Shown here: one piece after another, positions 44,636 to 55,754 of the stretch
Layout: the number at the start of each line of letters is the position of its first letter
Numbering within the stretch: the first letter of the stretch is position 1
Assembly: GCF_036320965.1 (NCBI RefSeq)
Contig: NC_092240.1
Location: forward strand, 7,970,001-8,034,000
Length of the DNA: 64,000 bases
From: Panulirus ornatus
Taxonomy: Eukaryota > Arthropoda > Malacostraca > Decapoda > Palinuridae
Direction of reading: 5' to 3'
Position numbers and translations under genes: made by a program
Notes under the pieces: generated by a model
The model's input: the letters and a program-made list of their open reading frames with translations, nothing else
Told to the model about the DNA's origin: nothing
The model's database searches: none

Positions 44636-45032
44636 ATTTACCTCCAACGTGGCCCAGTTTACTACCTCCGACGTGGCCCAGTTTACCTCCGACGTGGCCG
44701 AGTTTACCTCCTTCGTGGCCGAGTTTACCTCCTTCGTGGCCCTGTTTACCTCCTTCGTGGCCGAGTTTACCTCCTTCGTGGCCCAGTTTACCTCCTTCGT
44801 GGCCCCGTTTACTACCTCCGACGTGGCCCAGTTTACCTCCGACGTAGCCCAGTTTACCTCCTCCGTGGCCCAGTTTACCTCCTTTGTGACCCAGTTTACC
44901 TCCTTCGTGGCCGAGTTTACCTCCTTCGTGGCCCAGTTTACCTCCTTCGTGGCCGAGTTTACCTCCTTCGTGGCCGAGTCTACCTCCTTTGTGACCCAGT
45001 TTACCTCCTTCGTGGCCGAGTTCACCTTTTCC
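44636..45032. repeat. 21-bp minisatellite (TTTACCTCCTTCGTGGCC)
   Basis: About 19 units. Variants are CCGACGTGG, CTTCGTGGCCGAG and CTTTGTGACCCAG, plus 24-bp forms with an extra ACC. Open in three frames on either strand. The minus frame reads heptads EVNWATK/EVNSATK. Periodicity of 7 residues comes from the 21-bp unit and is not evidence of a coiled-coil gene. Confidence 0.95.
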
Positions 45033-45180
45033 TCGGGTTCACTTCCTCCCTGGACTCCTCCGGGTTCGCCTCCTACGGGTTCACCTCCTCCTTGGCCTCG
45101 TTCGGGTTCTCCTCCTCCTTGGCCTCGTTCGGGTTCTCCTCCTCCGGGTTCGCCTCCTCCCTGGCCTGGTTCCCTGTGTT
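45033..45180. repeat. 27-30 bp array (CTCCTTGGCCTCGTTCGGGT)
   Basis: Five diverged copies continuing the previous array. A minus-strand ATG (45220-45218) opens a frame through both arrays (Gly/Glu/Pro-rich, then EVNWATK heptads). Judged non-coding. Confidence 0.88.
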
Positions 45181-45369
45181 TCTTCTCCGCTTCACAAGCT
45201 TGGATATGAGGCCTTTGCCTCATTTCCAAGCTTGTATTCGCGGGCTTCAAGCCTGGTTCTTAAACTTGGATTCGACAGCTTTCCCCTCCTCCTCCTCCTC
45301 CTCCTCCTCCTCCTCCTCTCCATTATTTCCTTAAGCTGATCAGATTCGTGGGTTTCGCCCTAGTGCCGC

Positions 45370-45430
45370 AGCTTGGATTCAAGAGCTTAGCCTAGTGCCA
45401 AAGCTTGGATTCAAGAGCTTAGCCTGGTAC
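45370..45430. repeat. 35-bp duplication
   Basis: Two copies of AGCTTGGATTCAAGAGCTTA. Related AAGCTTGGATATGAGG and TAAACTTGGATTCGA occur at 45200-45275. Confidence 0.85.
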
Positions 45431-45532
45431 CTGGTGGTTTCTACCTGGTTTGTAAGCTTACCTGCGCCCGAACCGGTTCGGTCGGACACTTGGCGCGCCA
45501 GAACCATCTGTTGTGTTACACGCGTTACAGGA

Positions 45533-45534
<2 letters not shown>

Positions 45535-45566
<32 letters not shown>

Positions 45567-45592
45567 CCCCCCCCCCCCCCCCCCCCCCCCGC
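45535..45592. repeat. (TG)n followed by poly-C
   Basis: TG to 45564, then about 25 C. Length of the C-run may be unreliable. Confidence 0.93.
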
Positions 45593-45709
45593 CAGCTTGT
45601 TGTTACAAGCTCAGTAACGCTAAACCTTTCCTCTCACCCCTCTCCTCCTCTCCCCCTCCCCCTCCTATCTCCCCTCCTCCCTTTGAGCACGGCGTTACAA
45701 CCCTCAGAC

Positions 45710-46008
45710 GGGAAGGTACGACCCCTTGAATACGATGGTACGACCCCTTGAGTACGACGGTACGACCCCTTGAGTACGACGGTACGACTCCTTGAATACG
45801 ATGGTACGACCCTTTGAGCACGACGGTACGACCCCTTGAGTACGACGGTACGACCCCTTGAGCACGACGGTACGACCCCTTGAATACGACGGTACGACCC
45901 CTTGAGTACGATGGTACGACCCCTTGAGTACGACGGCCTAACGTTTGACCTGTCTAGGCCATCGTACTCAAGGGGTCGTACCGTCGTGCTTGAAGGGTCG
46001 TACCGTCC
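45710..46008. repeat. 22-bp minisatellite with inverted arm
   Basis: Eleven direct units of GGTACGACCCCTTGAGTACG (45710-45935) followed after about 20 bp by two units in reverse orientation (45958-46008, CGTACTCAAGGGGTCGTACC), forming a foldback. Confidence 0.93.
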
Positions 46009-46017
46009 TGTTCCTCG

Positions 46018-46051
<34 letters not shown>
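46018..46051. repeat. (CA)n microsatellite
   Basis: About 16 CA units. Confidence 0.95.
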
Positions 46052-46055
<4 letters not shown>

Positions 46056-46204
46056 GTCTCTACCAACGCTGCCACCAGCCTCTTACAAGAGACCCAACAT
46101 CATTCCCAACACTACCACCACTACCCGTCCCACAAGGCAACATCTCTGACAACACTGCCAACAACTTCCTCCACCCCCCCCACAGCGTACACTGAGATAC
46201 ACAA

Positions 46205-46405
46205 GTCGCCATTACCAACACTACCAACACCAGCCTCCTGACAACACCCACCAGCTACAGAACCTTCTGCCAACACTATACCACCACCAGCCTCCTTACA
46301 ACACTTACCAGATACAAAACCTTCTGCCAACACTGACACCAGCCTCCTTACAACACGTACCAGATACAGAACCTTCTGCCAACACTATGCCACCACCAGC
46401 CTCCC
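46205..46405. repeat. 55-63 bp minisatellite
   Basis: Four diverged copies of ACCAGCCTCCTTACAACAC then AACCTTCTGCCAACACT. Confidence 0.88.
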
Positions 46406-46740
46406 CGCCCACAGCACAACCTTCAACCCAGAACATGGAACTACGTAGTTCAGACGACGCAGTGACGGTAGTTAAGGGCAGTGTCACTGCTGCAGGACGG
46501 AGGAACCAGATGCACTGCAAGCCAGAGAGAGAGTTAGGCACTGTAACCCCGAAGTGTAGGTGCACTGTGAGCTCCTCCATCCTCCCTCCCCCCCTTCCTC
46601 ATGAGTAGGTTCGCTACACCTTCAGGAGTGGAGAGGCACTGTATATTATTTTGCGGGGCACTGCAGGGCCCTAACTGTAGATTCACTGCAGCTGCAACAG
46701 TCGGTGCACTGGAGCCCCGTGAGTTACGACACTGCAAGTC
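46406..46740. other. Mostly unique segment
   Basis: GCACTG words recur (precursor of the next array). No gene. Confidence 0.5.
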
Positions 46741-47015
46741 AGGGGGTTTTAGCACTGGAGCCCGATATGTTCCGGCACTGCAAAGCTTAGGGTTTTGGCA
46801 CTGCAGTCCTTAGGGTTTGGGCACTGCAGTCCTTAGGGTTTGGGCACTGCAGTTCGATATGTTCCGGCACTGCAAAGCTTAGGGTTTTGGCACTGCAGTC
46901 CTTAGGGTTTGGGCACTGCAGTTCGATATGTTCCGGCACTGCAAAGCTTAGGGTTTTGGCACTGCAGTCCTTAGAGTTTGGGCACTGTAGTCCTTAGGGT
47001 TTTGGCACTGCAGCC
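46741..47015. repeat. 22-bp minisatellite with 69-bp higher-order unit
   Basis: GGCACTGCAGTCCTTAGGGT alternates with GCAAAGCTTAGGGTTTTGG and TTCGATATGTTCCGGCACTG. The trimer repeats at about 46852 and 46921. Confidence 0.92.
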
Positions 47016-47092
47016 GTAATATACGAGGACATTCTATGGCCCCCTGCCTCCACGCCCCCACACCGCCGTGTTCACCAGCAACACCAGCAGCG

Positions 47093-47173
<81 letters not shown>

Positions 47174-47260
47174 CTGATTGCAACGACATATACACATGGT
47201 GTACGACACTGTAGTGTTGGGGGTGACACACGACTGTCGTGTTGATATGGGGGGAACGAC

Positions 47261-47310
<50 letters not shown>
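47093..47310. repeat. (CA)n, (TA)n, (TG)n cluster
   Basis: CA at about 47095-47126, TA at about 47127-47166 and TG at about 47263-47308. Confidence 0.95.
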
Positions 47311-47312
<2 letters not shown>

Positions 47313-47449
47313 AAGGGGGGCGGCGGGCGAGGGGGTGGGGGGGGTGTGTAGGAAGGGAGAGTGGGGAGAGGGTGTGAGTGAGAGGGAGGGGGGGAGGGGA
47401 AGGATGGAGTAGTAGTAGTAGCAAGCGACCAGGGAAGATCACGGTGACA

Positions 47450-47451
47450 CT

Positions 47452-47536
<85 letters not shown>

Positions 47537-47607
47537 TACGCGTATTGTTCGTGTACTGCCGGTATATATTTTCCCATGGAGTCGAGACCGATATCCAGAG
47601 ATGTGTA

Positions 47608-47650
<43 letters not shown>
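47450..47650. repeat. (CT)n, (CA)n, (GA)n cluster
   Basis: CT at about 47454-47512, CA at about 47513-47534 and GA at about 47611-47647. Confidence 0.95.
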
Positions 47651-47748
47651 GTGTTTCTAACTCTCTCTCTCTCAAAAAAAAAAAAACAGGCCAGAGTAAC
47701 AGCGCAATTACACATAGGACCAACAACAGGTAATTATCATTAGTTGGG

Positions 47749-47749
47749 G

Positions 47750-47832
<83 letters not shown>

Positions 47833-47838
47833 TTTTTT
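47749..47838. repeat. (TA)n plus T-run
   Basis: TA to about 47815, then about 23 T. Confidence 0.95.
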
Positions 47839-47985
47839 CCTACGATTCCACGGGGAAAATGAAACACGATAAGTTCCCAAGTGCACTTTCGTGTAATAAT
47901 CACATCATCAGGGGAGACACAAGAGAGAAATATAACAGTCAGTTGATATACACCGAAGAGACGAAGCTAGGACGCCATTTGGTGT
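47839..47985. mobile_element. Unclassified dispersed-repeat fragment
   Basis: About 147 bp between two (TA)n tracts. It contains TCCACGGGGAAAATGAAAC (shared with 12938-12956) and the palindrome AAGTGCACTT. Minus-strand translation gives PDDVIITRKCTWELIVFHFP, which looks like part of a protein-coding transposon (possibly Penelope-like; recognition is uncertain). Confidence 0.5.
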
Positions 47986-48010
47986 ATATATATATATATA
48001 TATATATATA
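47986..48010. repeat. Short (TA)n at LINE UTR break
   Basis: The LINE copy on its right is cut at the CCAT|GG position of the UTR, the same site where LINE sequence begins at 40391. Confidence 0.93.
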
Positions 48011-49112
48011 TGGTTTACCCCAGACGCTTCACATGCCTTGATTCAATCCACTGACAGCACGTCAACCCCGGTATACCACATCGCTCCAATTCACTCTATT
48101 CCTTGCCCTCCTTTCACCCTCCTGCATGTTCAGGCCCCGATCACACAAAATCTTTTTCACTCCATCTCTCCACCTCCAATTTGGTCTCCCTCTTCTCCTC
48201 GTTCCCTTCACCTCCGACACATATATCCTCTTGGTCAATCTTTCCTCACTCATTCTCTCCATGTGCCCAAACCATTTCAAAACACCCTCTTCTGCTCTCT
48301 CAACCACGCTCTTTTTATTTCCACACATCTCTCTTACCCTTACATTACTTACTCGATCAAACCACCTCACACCACACATTTTCCTCAAACATCTCATTTC
48401 CAGCACATCCATCCTCCTGCGCACAACTCTATCCATAGCCCACGTCTCGCAACCATACAACATTGTTGGAACCACTATTCCTTCAAACATACCCATTTTT
48501 GCTTTCCGAGATAATGTTCTCGACTTCCACACATTCTTCAAGGCCCCCAAAATTTTCGCCCCCTCCCCCACCCTATGATCCACTTCCGCTTCCATGGTTC
48601 CATCCGCTGCCAGATCCACTCCCAGATATCTAAAACACTTCACTTCCTCCAGTTTTTCTCCATTCAAACTCACCTCCCAATTGCCTTGACCCTCAACCCT
48701 ACTGTACCTAATAACCTTGCTCTTATTCACATTTAATCTTAACTTTCTTCTTCCACACACTTTACCAAACTCAGTCACCAGCTTCTGCAGTTTCTCACAT
48801 GAATCAGCCACCAGCGCTGTATCATCAGCGAACAACAACTGACTCACTTCCCAAGCTCTCTCATCCCCAACAGACTTCATACTTGCCCCTCTTTCCAAAA
48901 CTCTTGCATTTACCTCCCTAACAACCCCATCCATAAACAAATTAAACAACCATGGAGACATCACACACCCCTGCCGCAAACCTACATTCACTGAGAACCA
49001 ATCACTTTCCTTTCTTCCTACACGTACACATGCCTTACATCCTCGATAAAAACTTTTCACTGCTTCTAACAACTTGCCTCCCACACCATATATTCTTAAT
49101 ACCTTCCACAGA

Positions 49113-49117
<5 letters not shown>
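48011..49117 (-). mobile_element. LINE copy with longest intact frame
   Basis: Minus strand: starts at (TA)n at 49117 inside the RT domain and ends at (TA)n at 48010 inside the UTR, so both ends are cut by TA tracts. The normal tail is missing. Confidence 0.9.
48062..49117 (-). pseudogene. LINE RT (partial) and complete C-terminal region
   Basis: About 350 codons without a stop or frameshift: [51 protein letters not shown] (FADD encoded at 48832-48821), VSLNGEKLEEVKCFRYLGVD, GMFEGIVVPTMLYGCETWAM, KWFGHMERMSEERLTKRIYV, ending NWSDVVYRG. It serves as the reference for finding the deletion in the 9.06 kb copy. The N-terminal RT half and endonuclease are absent, so it is not autonomous. Confidence 0.9.

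Positions 49118-49165
<48 letters not shown>
49118..49165. repeat. (TA)n between head-to-head LINE fragments
   Basis: LINE RT codons (minus) abut its left end and LINE C-terminal codons (plus) its right end. Confidence 0.95.
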
Positions 49166-49167
<2 letters not shown>

Positions 49168-49440
49168 TTTTGTGTGATCGGGGCCTGAACATGCAGGAGG
49201 GTGAAAGGAGGGCAAGGAATAGAGTGAATTGGAGCGATGTGGTATACCGGGGTTGACGTGCTGTCAGTGGATTGAAGCAAGGCATGTGAATCGTCTGGGG
49301 TAAACCATGGAAAGCTGTGTAGGTATGTATATTTGCGTGTGTGGACGTATGTATATACATGTGTATGGGGGGGGGGGGGCCATTTCTTTCGTCTGTTTCC
49401 TTGCGCTACCTCGCAAACGCGGGAGACAGCGACAAAGTAT
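49166..49440 (+). mobile_element. LINE extreme 3' end (plus strand)
   Basis: AGATTTTGTGTGATCGGGGC encodes the last 30 residues (DRGLNMQEGE, NWSDVVYRG, stop near 49254), then the full UTR and tail (CTACCTCGCAAACGCGGGAG, ACAGCGACAAAGTATAAT), then (AAT)n. Confidence 0.88.
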
Positions 49441-49453
49441 AATAATAATAATA

Positions 49454-49527
<74 letters not shown>
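49441..49527. repeat. (AAT)n then (TA)n
   Basis: AAT to about 49457, then TA. Confidence 0.95.
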
Positions 49528-49530
<3 letters not shown>

Positions 49531-49673
49531 CTACCTCACCCAGTTTATGCCCGCATGGTGTGGGTGTACCCACCACCCTACCTACACCAGGCGTAACTCG
49601 TCCTACGCCTGGTACTGCGTCAGGCCACACCGTGCGACCGGCGTCATCCCGGGCTCCGCCCTGTGTATGAACG

Positions 49674-49731
49674 ATCTGTGTGTGTGTGTGTGTGTGTGTG
49701 TATGTATACACACACACACACACACACACAC
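49674..49731. repeat. (GT)n-(AC)n palindrome
   Basis: GT repeat, centre GTATGTATACAC, then CA repeat. The two halves are complementary, giving a roughly 25-bp stem. Confidence 0.9.
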
Positions 49732-49972
49732 CAAGCGGACAACCTCCACACGTCCCACCACACCAAGTGGACAACCTCCACACGTCCCACCACACCAAGT
49801 GGACAACCTCCACACGTCCCACCACACCAAGCGGGCAACCTCCACACGTCCCACCACACCAAGTGGACAACCTCCACACGTCCCACCACACCAAGCGGGC
49901 AACCTCCACACGTCCCATCACACCAAGTGGACAACCTCCACACGTCCCACCACACCAAGTGGGACAAGGACA
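49732..49972. repeat. 32-bp minisatellite
   Basis: Eight units of ACAACCTCCACACGTCCCAC + CACACCAAGTGG. AAGTGG/AAGCGG is the main variant. All frames are open. Confidence 0.95.
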
Positions 49973-50084
49973 CAGGACTGTGGGTGACTGGGGAGACAAC
50001 CCCGCCCCCCTCTCCTCACCCCTCACCCACCCACCTCACCACCCACGAGAGAGGGGAATTTGCGGTAAGGGAAGGAGAGAGAGG

Positions 50085-50210
50085 GGAGAGGAGGAGGAGG
50101 AGGAGGAGGAGGAGGAGGAGGAGGAGGGAGGAGGAGGAGGAGGTAGGGTAGGTAGACCATCAAAGACCGACCCCTCCCCCCCTCCCCCCCCTCCCCCCTC
50201 CCCCGGACGT
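50085..50210. repeat. (GGA)n and C-rich tract
   Basis: GGA to about 50140, then CCCCTCCC runs at about 50170-50206. Confidence 0.92.
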
Positions 50211-50389
50211 AAGAGAATGAAATCACCCAATTAATTAGCCTTGATCAGGAATGCTGTGATCACTGCCAGATCAAACGACCCGGCTGGGTCGTCCGTCGTT
50301 TCCCCCCTTCCTTCCTCCTCCCCCATCCCCTCACCCACCACCACCCACCCTCTCCTGGTGGGTTGATGAAGCCCCCTCGCTACCTTGCA

Positions 50390-50392
<3 letters not shown>

Positions 50393-50431
<39 letters not shown>

Positions 50432-50432
50432 C
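50393..50432. repeat. (GAT)n microsatellite
   Basis: About 13 GAT units. 50211-50392 is unique. Confidence 0.95.
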
Positions 50433-50564
50433 CAGATGAAATACACAGGACGAGGGAGGGAGGGCCTCCTCCCCGAGCCAGCCTCGTCTTCCTCCCTCCC
50501 TCACACCCACCCACCCGCTGTGGTGGTGGGTGGTGGTGGTGTGGTAGGATGGCGGTGGTGAATG

Positions 50565-50565
50565 T

Positions 50566-50600
<35 letters not shown>

Positions 50601-50678
50601 ACAACGTGTATACATCCATGTACACACAAGCATACACACACTCACGTACCCCCTCCCCCCACCTTGAACAAGAGCCCG

Positions 50679-50722
<44 letters not shown>
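50565..50722. repeat. (TG)n and (CA)n
   Basis: TG at about 50567-50599 and CA at about 50682-50720, in opposite orientation and able to pair. Confidence 0.93.
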
Positions 50723-50979
50723 TTAGGTCGGTCGTCAGAAGGTAGTTAGGTAATCAGTTAATGAGTCAAAGGCTGTGGTTCTCTCCCCTGGGGGGAACCA
50801 GAGGGAGGGCTGGGAACGGGGTAATGGAGGTTTGGTGGTAAAGGGGATGGGATAGGGGGATGGGGGGGGAGGGGGTTAGAAGATAGCCGACTAAGGAAGG
50901 GGCGACGATGCCACGGTGGATAGACGATGGTGGCTGGCCATCACTAGGGAGGGGGATGTGGACGTAACTGGTGAGGGGG

Positions 50980-51560
50980 AGGTTGTCTGGTCTTAACTAG
51001 GGAGGGGAGCTTGTCTGGCCTTAACTAGGGAGGGGAGCTTGTCTGGCCTTAACTAGGGAGGAGAGCTTGTCTGGCCTTAACTAGGGAGGGGAGCTTGTCT
51101 GGCCTTAACTAGGGAGGGGAGCTTGTCTGGCCTTAACTAGGGAGGGGAGCTTGTCTGGCCTTAACTAAGAAGGGGAGCTTGTCTGCCCTTAACTAGGGAG
51201 GGGAGCTTGTTTAGCCTTAGCTAGGGAGGGAAGGTTGTCTGGAAATAACTGGGGGGGCGGGGGGGAGAGGATGTCTGGACATGAATGGGGAGGGGAGCTT
51301 GTCTGGACATAACTAGGGGAGGGAAAGGATGGCTGATCATAACTGGGGGAGGATACGAGGCCTGGACATAACTGGGGAGGAGGGGATGGGGAGAATAATG
51401 TCCTTACATAGTTAGTGAGGGAGAAGCTGGCTGGACATTACTGGTGAGGGGAGGATGGGGGGATGGGGTTATGAGGGGTGGGGAGGTTGGCTAGACACAG
51501 CTGGGAAGGAGGAATGGTGTGTGGACCTGACTGAGGGAGGGAAGGTGGGTAGCTGGACAT
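50980..51560. repeat. 28-bp minisatellite (TTAACTAGGGAGGGGAGCTT)
   Basis: Eight close copies (to 51220) with GTCTGGCC, then diverged units GGACATAACTGGGGAGG with variable spacing to about 51560. Sequence from 50723 to 50980 is G-rich and may be an older part. Confidence 0.93.
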
Positions 51561-51639
51561 GAAAGAGATGGGTGGAAGGGGGGGAGATCAGGACATGGGG
51601 ATAATGAATTTAATACTTCAGTTACTGGACATAAATGGA

Positions 51640-51642
<3 letters not shown>

Positions 51643-51711
<69 letters not shown>

Positions 51712-51712
51712 T
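51643..51712. repeat. (TG)n microsatellite
   Basis: About 34 TG units. Confidence 0.97.
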
Positions 51713-52130
51713 CCTTTTGTTACTGAAGCCTCTTCGACCACCACACTACCACCACTTACCCCCCTACCACCACCATCAGTACCACCTACAACCACGTAAC
51801 CACCTACAACGACCTCCACTACCATCCTTTCCCCACTCCTATTCCACATACTAACTCCCCATTCCATTCCTCCTCCTCCTCCTCCTCCTCCTCCTCCTCC
51901 TCCTCCTCCCAGCTCCTAGGTGGGTCGGGGTCGGGTGTGGCTGGGCGGTGGACCCGGCCTAGCGGGGGTTTGACAGGTCATGATGTAGTGGTTATTTACA
52001 CTTGTTCAGGTGTATCGCCCCATCGACAGGCTACCGCGAGGTTATCTGCTTGTTCCCTGGCCCCGCGGGGCGCCCCGTCTGGCTGGCCGGGGCGTCATGG
52101 GTGGTGGTCCATGATTGCAGACGGGGGGGG
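51713..52130. other. ACC-rich, CTC and GC-rich segment
   Basis: ACCACC-rich 51730-51820 and (CTC)n 51869-51910. A CpG-rich patch with CCCCGCGGGGCGCCCCG lies around 52060-52080. No gene recognised. Confidence 0.55.
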
Positions 52131-52520
52131 GCGTGTTGGCGGTGGCTGACGAGGTGTGATGGGTGGCTGACGATGGCTGACAAGGTGTGATGGTTGGCTG
52201 ACGATGGCTAACGAGGTATGATGGGTGGCTGACGAGGTGTGATGGGTGGCTGACGAGGTGTGCTGGGTGGATGACGAGGTGTGCTGCGTGGATGACGGTG
52301 GCTGACGAGGTGTGATGGGTGGCTGACGATGACTAACGAGGTATGATGGATGGCTGACGAGGTGTGATCGGTGGTTGACGAGGTTTGATGGGTGGCTGAC
52401 GAGATGTGTTCGTTGGTTTATGATGGCTGACGAGGTGTGATGGGTGGCTGACGAGGTGTGATGGGTGGATGACCATAGCTGACGTGGGTGCGTTGGGTGG
52501 ATGACGATGGGTGATCAGCA
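52131..52520. repeat. 21-bp minisatellite (TGATGGGTGGCTGACGAGG)
   Basis: About 16 diverged units, with insertions of ATGGCTGAC. The core TGACGA resembles the TGACGG core of the 33-36 kb array. Confidence 0.9.
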
Positions 52521-52652
52521 GGGGTATATCAAGGGGCTGTTAATGGCTGAGTGAGTTGACTGAAGTGAAAAAAAAAAAAGAAAATAGAAAATAGATCGAG
52601 TCTAAAATCAATCCAAGTTGACCCATTTGCCCACCGCCACGCTGCTGCTGCT

Positions 52653-52653
<1 letters not shown>

Positions 52654-52730
<77 letters not shown>
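52654..52730. repeat. (CT)n microsatellite
   Basis: About 37 CT units. Confidence 0.96.
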
Positions 52731-52732
<2 letters not shown>

Positions 52733-52807
52733 CAGACATCACTCCGGTGTCTGAACCCTAAAGGAACATTGCTGGCTTGTGTACCCACGCCATGAAATCG
52801 AAGACCA

Positions 52808-52945
52808 CGTCCTCCTCCTCTTCCTCCTCCTCCTCCTCCTCCTCTTCCTCCTCCTCCTCCTCCTCTTCTTCCTCCTCCTCCTCCTCCTCTTCCTCCTCCT
52901 CCTCCTCTTCTTCCTCCTCCTCCTCCTCCTCCTCCTCCTCCTCCT
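52808..52945. repeat. (CTC/TTC)n tract
   Basis: Blocks of CTCCTC separated by CTCTTC. Translates as poly-Leu or, on the minus strand, poly-Glu. Not a gene. Confidence 0.95.
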
Positions 52946-53189
52946 GCGTCACGTAATTACGCATGGGACTACTGGCGGTAGGTATATAAGAAAAAACACT
53001 AAACAACAACAACAAAAAAGAGGTGAATAGGCCGCCGTGATCCCATCTGTTTCTTTCCTTACACGGCGAAGCTTTGGCATTCTGTTAAACCTTCTCAAGC
53101 CTTTTCCAAACCCAGCTACGACCCGTCTCTTCTTGAAAGGGCAAGTGTTTTTTCTTTTTTCCCCTCCCTTTCTCCATAAGGTCCTAGAT

Positions 53190-53192
<3 letters not shown>

Positions 53193-53269
<77 letters not shown>
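53193..53269. repeat. (CT)n microsatellite
   Basis: About 38 CT units. The flanks 52946-53192 and 53270-53694 are low-repeat without a recognised gene. Confidence 0.96.
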
Positions 53270-53273
<4 letters not shown>

Positions 53274-53690
53274 TTTTACGTCTTTGTGTCTCTCTCTTTT
53301 TTTCCCCTCTAATGCTTCTTTGTATTTCACTAAACACATGACAACAATAGTAAATTCTTTTTTTTATATTTGCGTGAGCGAAGCCTTCAAAGCTGTCTTA
53401 TAGCACCCCCTCCCCTCCCCTTCCCTTAACCCCCTCATCATTCAAGACCTCATAACATGAGAGGGAGCAACATGAGGGAGAGGGGAGAGGTGGGAGGTCA
53501 GTCAGTGTTGTCGCCCTCATGACCTCATGACCTTACAACACCGACAGAACGCAAGCACGTACGGTAGTCTAGCGGGGTTGGGTTGGGTTGGTTTGGGTTG
53601 GTTTGGTTTCTTCCCCCTCGTGTGTGTGTGTATGTGTGTGTAAGTGTGTGTTCTAAGCGGACGACACGTGCGGCCGACGACACTTTCGGA

Positions 53691-53694
<4 letters not shown>

Positions 53695-53757
<63 letters not shown>
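53695..53757. repeat. (GA)n microsatellite
   Basis: About 31 GA units. Confidence 0.96.
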
Positions 53758-53759
<2 letters not shown>

Positions 53760-53837
53760 AAAAACAACGACGTGAACAAAGACGTTTGGGGAACAAAGAA
53801 AGAACATGGACAAAAGGATCACAATTTGAGAACATAG

Positions 53838-53838
<1 letters not shown>

Positions 53839-53929
<91 letters not shown>
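53839..53929. repeat. (TA)n joined to (TG)n
   Basis: TA to about 53894, then TG. Confidence 0.96.
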
Positions 53930-53933
<4 letters not shown>

Positions 53934-54129
53934 GAGCGACGGGGATTAGAAAAGAGAGAGTTAGTGACGGAACGTAACAGGGTGATGGAGGGAGAGGAGA
54001 CAGGTTGAGGACAAGCGAGAGGGAGAGAGAGAGAGGTACGGAGGTAAAGGGTTAAGGAGAAGCCACGGGGCTAGGAAGAGGCTGGAGGGTGACATAGGGA
54101 GGCAAAGGGTTAGAGGAAAGGCGAAGGGT

Positions 54130-54430
54130 GAGAAGGGGAAACCAAAGGGTTGGTTAAAGGGAGACTGTAGAGTGAAGGGTGGGAGTGTAGGGTGAAGGGT
54201 GGGAGTGTAGGGTGAAGGGTGGGAGTGTAGAGTGAAGGGTGGGAGCGTAGGGTGAAGAGTTGGAGTGTAGGGTGAAGGGTGGGAGTGTAGGGTGAAGAGT
54301 GGGAGTGTAGGGTGAAGAGTGGGAGTGTAGGGTGAAAGGCGTGAGTGTAGGGTGAAGGGTGGGAGGGTATGGTGAAGGGTGTGAGTGTAGGGTGAAGGGT
54401 GTGAGTGTAGGGTGAAGGGTGTGAGTGGCC
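54130..54430. repeat. 20-bp minisatellite (GGGTGGGAGTGTAGGGTGAA)
   Basis: About 14 units. GGGT/GAGT and GGGAG/GTGAG are the variants. G-strand bias. Pro/His/Ser/Thr frames on the minus strand are artefacts. Confidence 0.95.
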
Positions 54431-55435
54431 CCCTGACACCAAGTCATCATTTGGTCACCCTCCAGTTTACAAGGTAGTCCACCCGTGCCGTCACCTCATT
54501 ACCACCTCATCGTTCTCCCTCCCTCCCTCCCTCCCTCGCACTTTACACCCTGCTCAGCGCCGCCTCTCACCCGGGCAGCGGGGGATGATATGGTCGGGCG
54601 GGCGGGTTAGTTTAAGATACTTGTCCCTCCCAGCGGGTCGTCTACAGCTTCATCTTGCCAGCATCTCCCCCGAGGGATCTTCTCCTACCCGCCTTCCATA
54701 TCACCCCAGTGTCTCTGCCTCCTCCTTCTTCTCCTCCCCACCACCAGTATATCCTCCCCATCACCCACCATATGCTCCCCAAGGCCATAATTTCCTCACC
54801 GAAGGTGTACTCCAGCGCCGGCCATGTCCTCCCTTCACAGGAATACATGATAACGTCTCGTCTCTCGTCTCCTTCTTCTTCTTCTTCTTTTTCTTCTTCC
54901 CCCTCTCCATCCTCCTCCTCCTCCTCCTCCTCTTCCTCTGTGGGCGCCCCCTGCTGGGACGCGCACCCACCCACCCAGTGGGGGGCAGCAGCAGCAGCAG
55001 CAGCCAGGGGAGAAGAGAGGAGTGGAAGGGGAGAGAGAGGAGGAGGAGGGAGGGAGAGACAGGCCCTGGGCTGGAGTGATCTCAAGTGATTTATGATGCT
55101 GGTGTTAATTGTATGATGTGGGAGCATCAGTTGATCGGAAGGTTGAATGGAGGTGCGAGTGTGAGGCGATTACTTGATTACAAACCCACCCCACATCCCT
55201 CCCACCCACCCTCCCTCATGATCGATCCGAGCGAGACCACCTCGATAACCCACACATTATCTGTAAGGGCGCCACCCCCACCGCTCCCCTGAAACAAAAG
55301 GGACGATACGGCCGTAAGGGGTTTTAGGCCCTTGTGGCACCCGAGGGTCGAGCTCGGAGATGGTCTTTCGCTGTACGAAGGCGGTGGTCTTCGTGGGGGG
55401 GAAGGAGTTTGGGGGGGGGTCGTTAAAACGAGACA
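54431..55435. other. Low-repeat segment, no gene recognised
   Basis: Contains (CCCT)n at about 54515, (TTC/CTC)n at about 54865-54935, (CAG)n at about 54984-55002 and a GGGA tract at about 55015-55060. Frames at 54585-55127 are compositional. Confidence 0.5.
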
Positions 55436-55442
55436 TTACAGG

Positions 55443-55672
55443 ATGTGTGTGTGTGTGTGTGTGTGTGTATTGTGGTGTGGTGTGTGTGTGTATTGTGGTG
55501 TGGTGTAGTGTGGTGTGGTGTGGTGTGTGTGTGTGTGTGTGTCTGTGTCTGTGTGTATTGTGGTGTGGTGTGTGTGTGTGTGTGTGTGGTGAGGTGTGGT
55601 GTGGTGTGGTGTGTGCCGTGTGTTACCACACACACACATACACACACACACACCACACCACACCACACAACA

Positions 55673-55754
<82 letters not shown>

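Noticed and set aside
44573..45250. 225-residue minus frame with EVNWATK heptads, suggesting a coiled coil
   Set aside because: The heptad comes from the 21-bp unit. Plus-strand frames are also open, and the pattern lacks coiled-coil a/d hydrophobic consistency.
54585..55127. Frames of about 150 residues on both strands
   Set aside because: Composition-driven Ser/Pro and Glu/Arg-rich strings over CTC/GGA repeats, no domain recognised.
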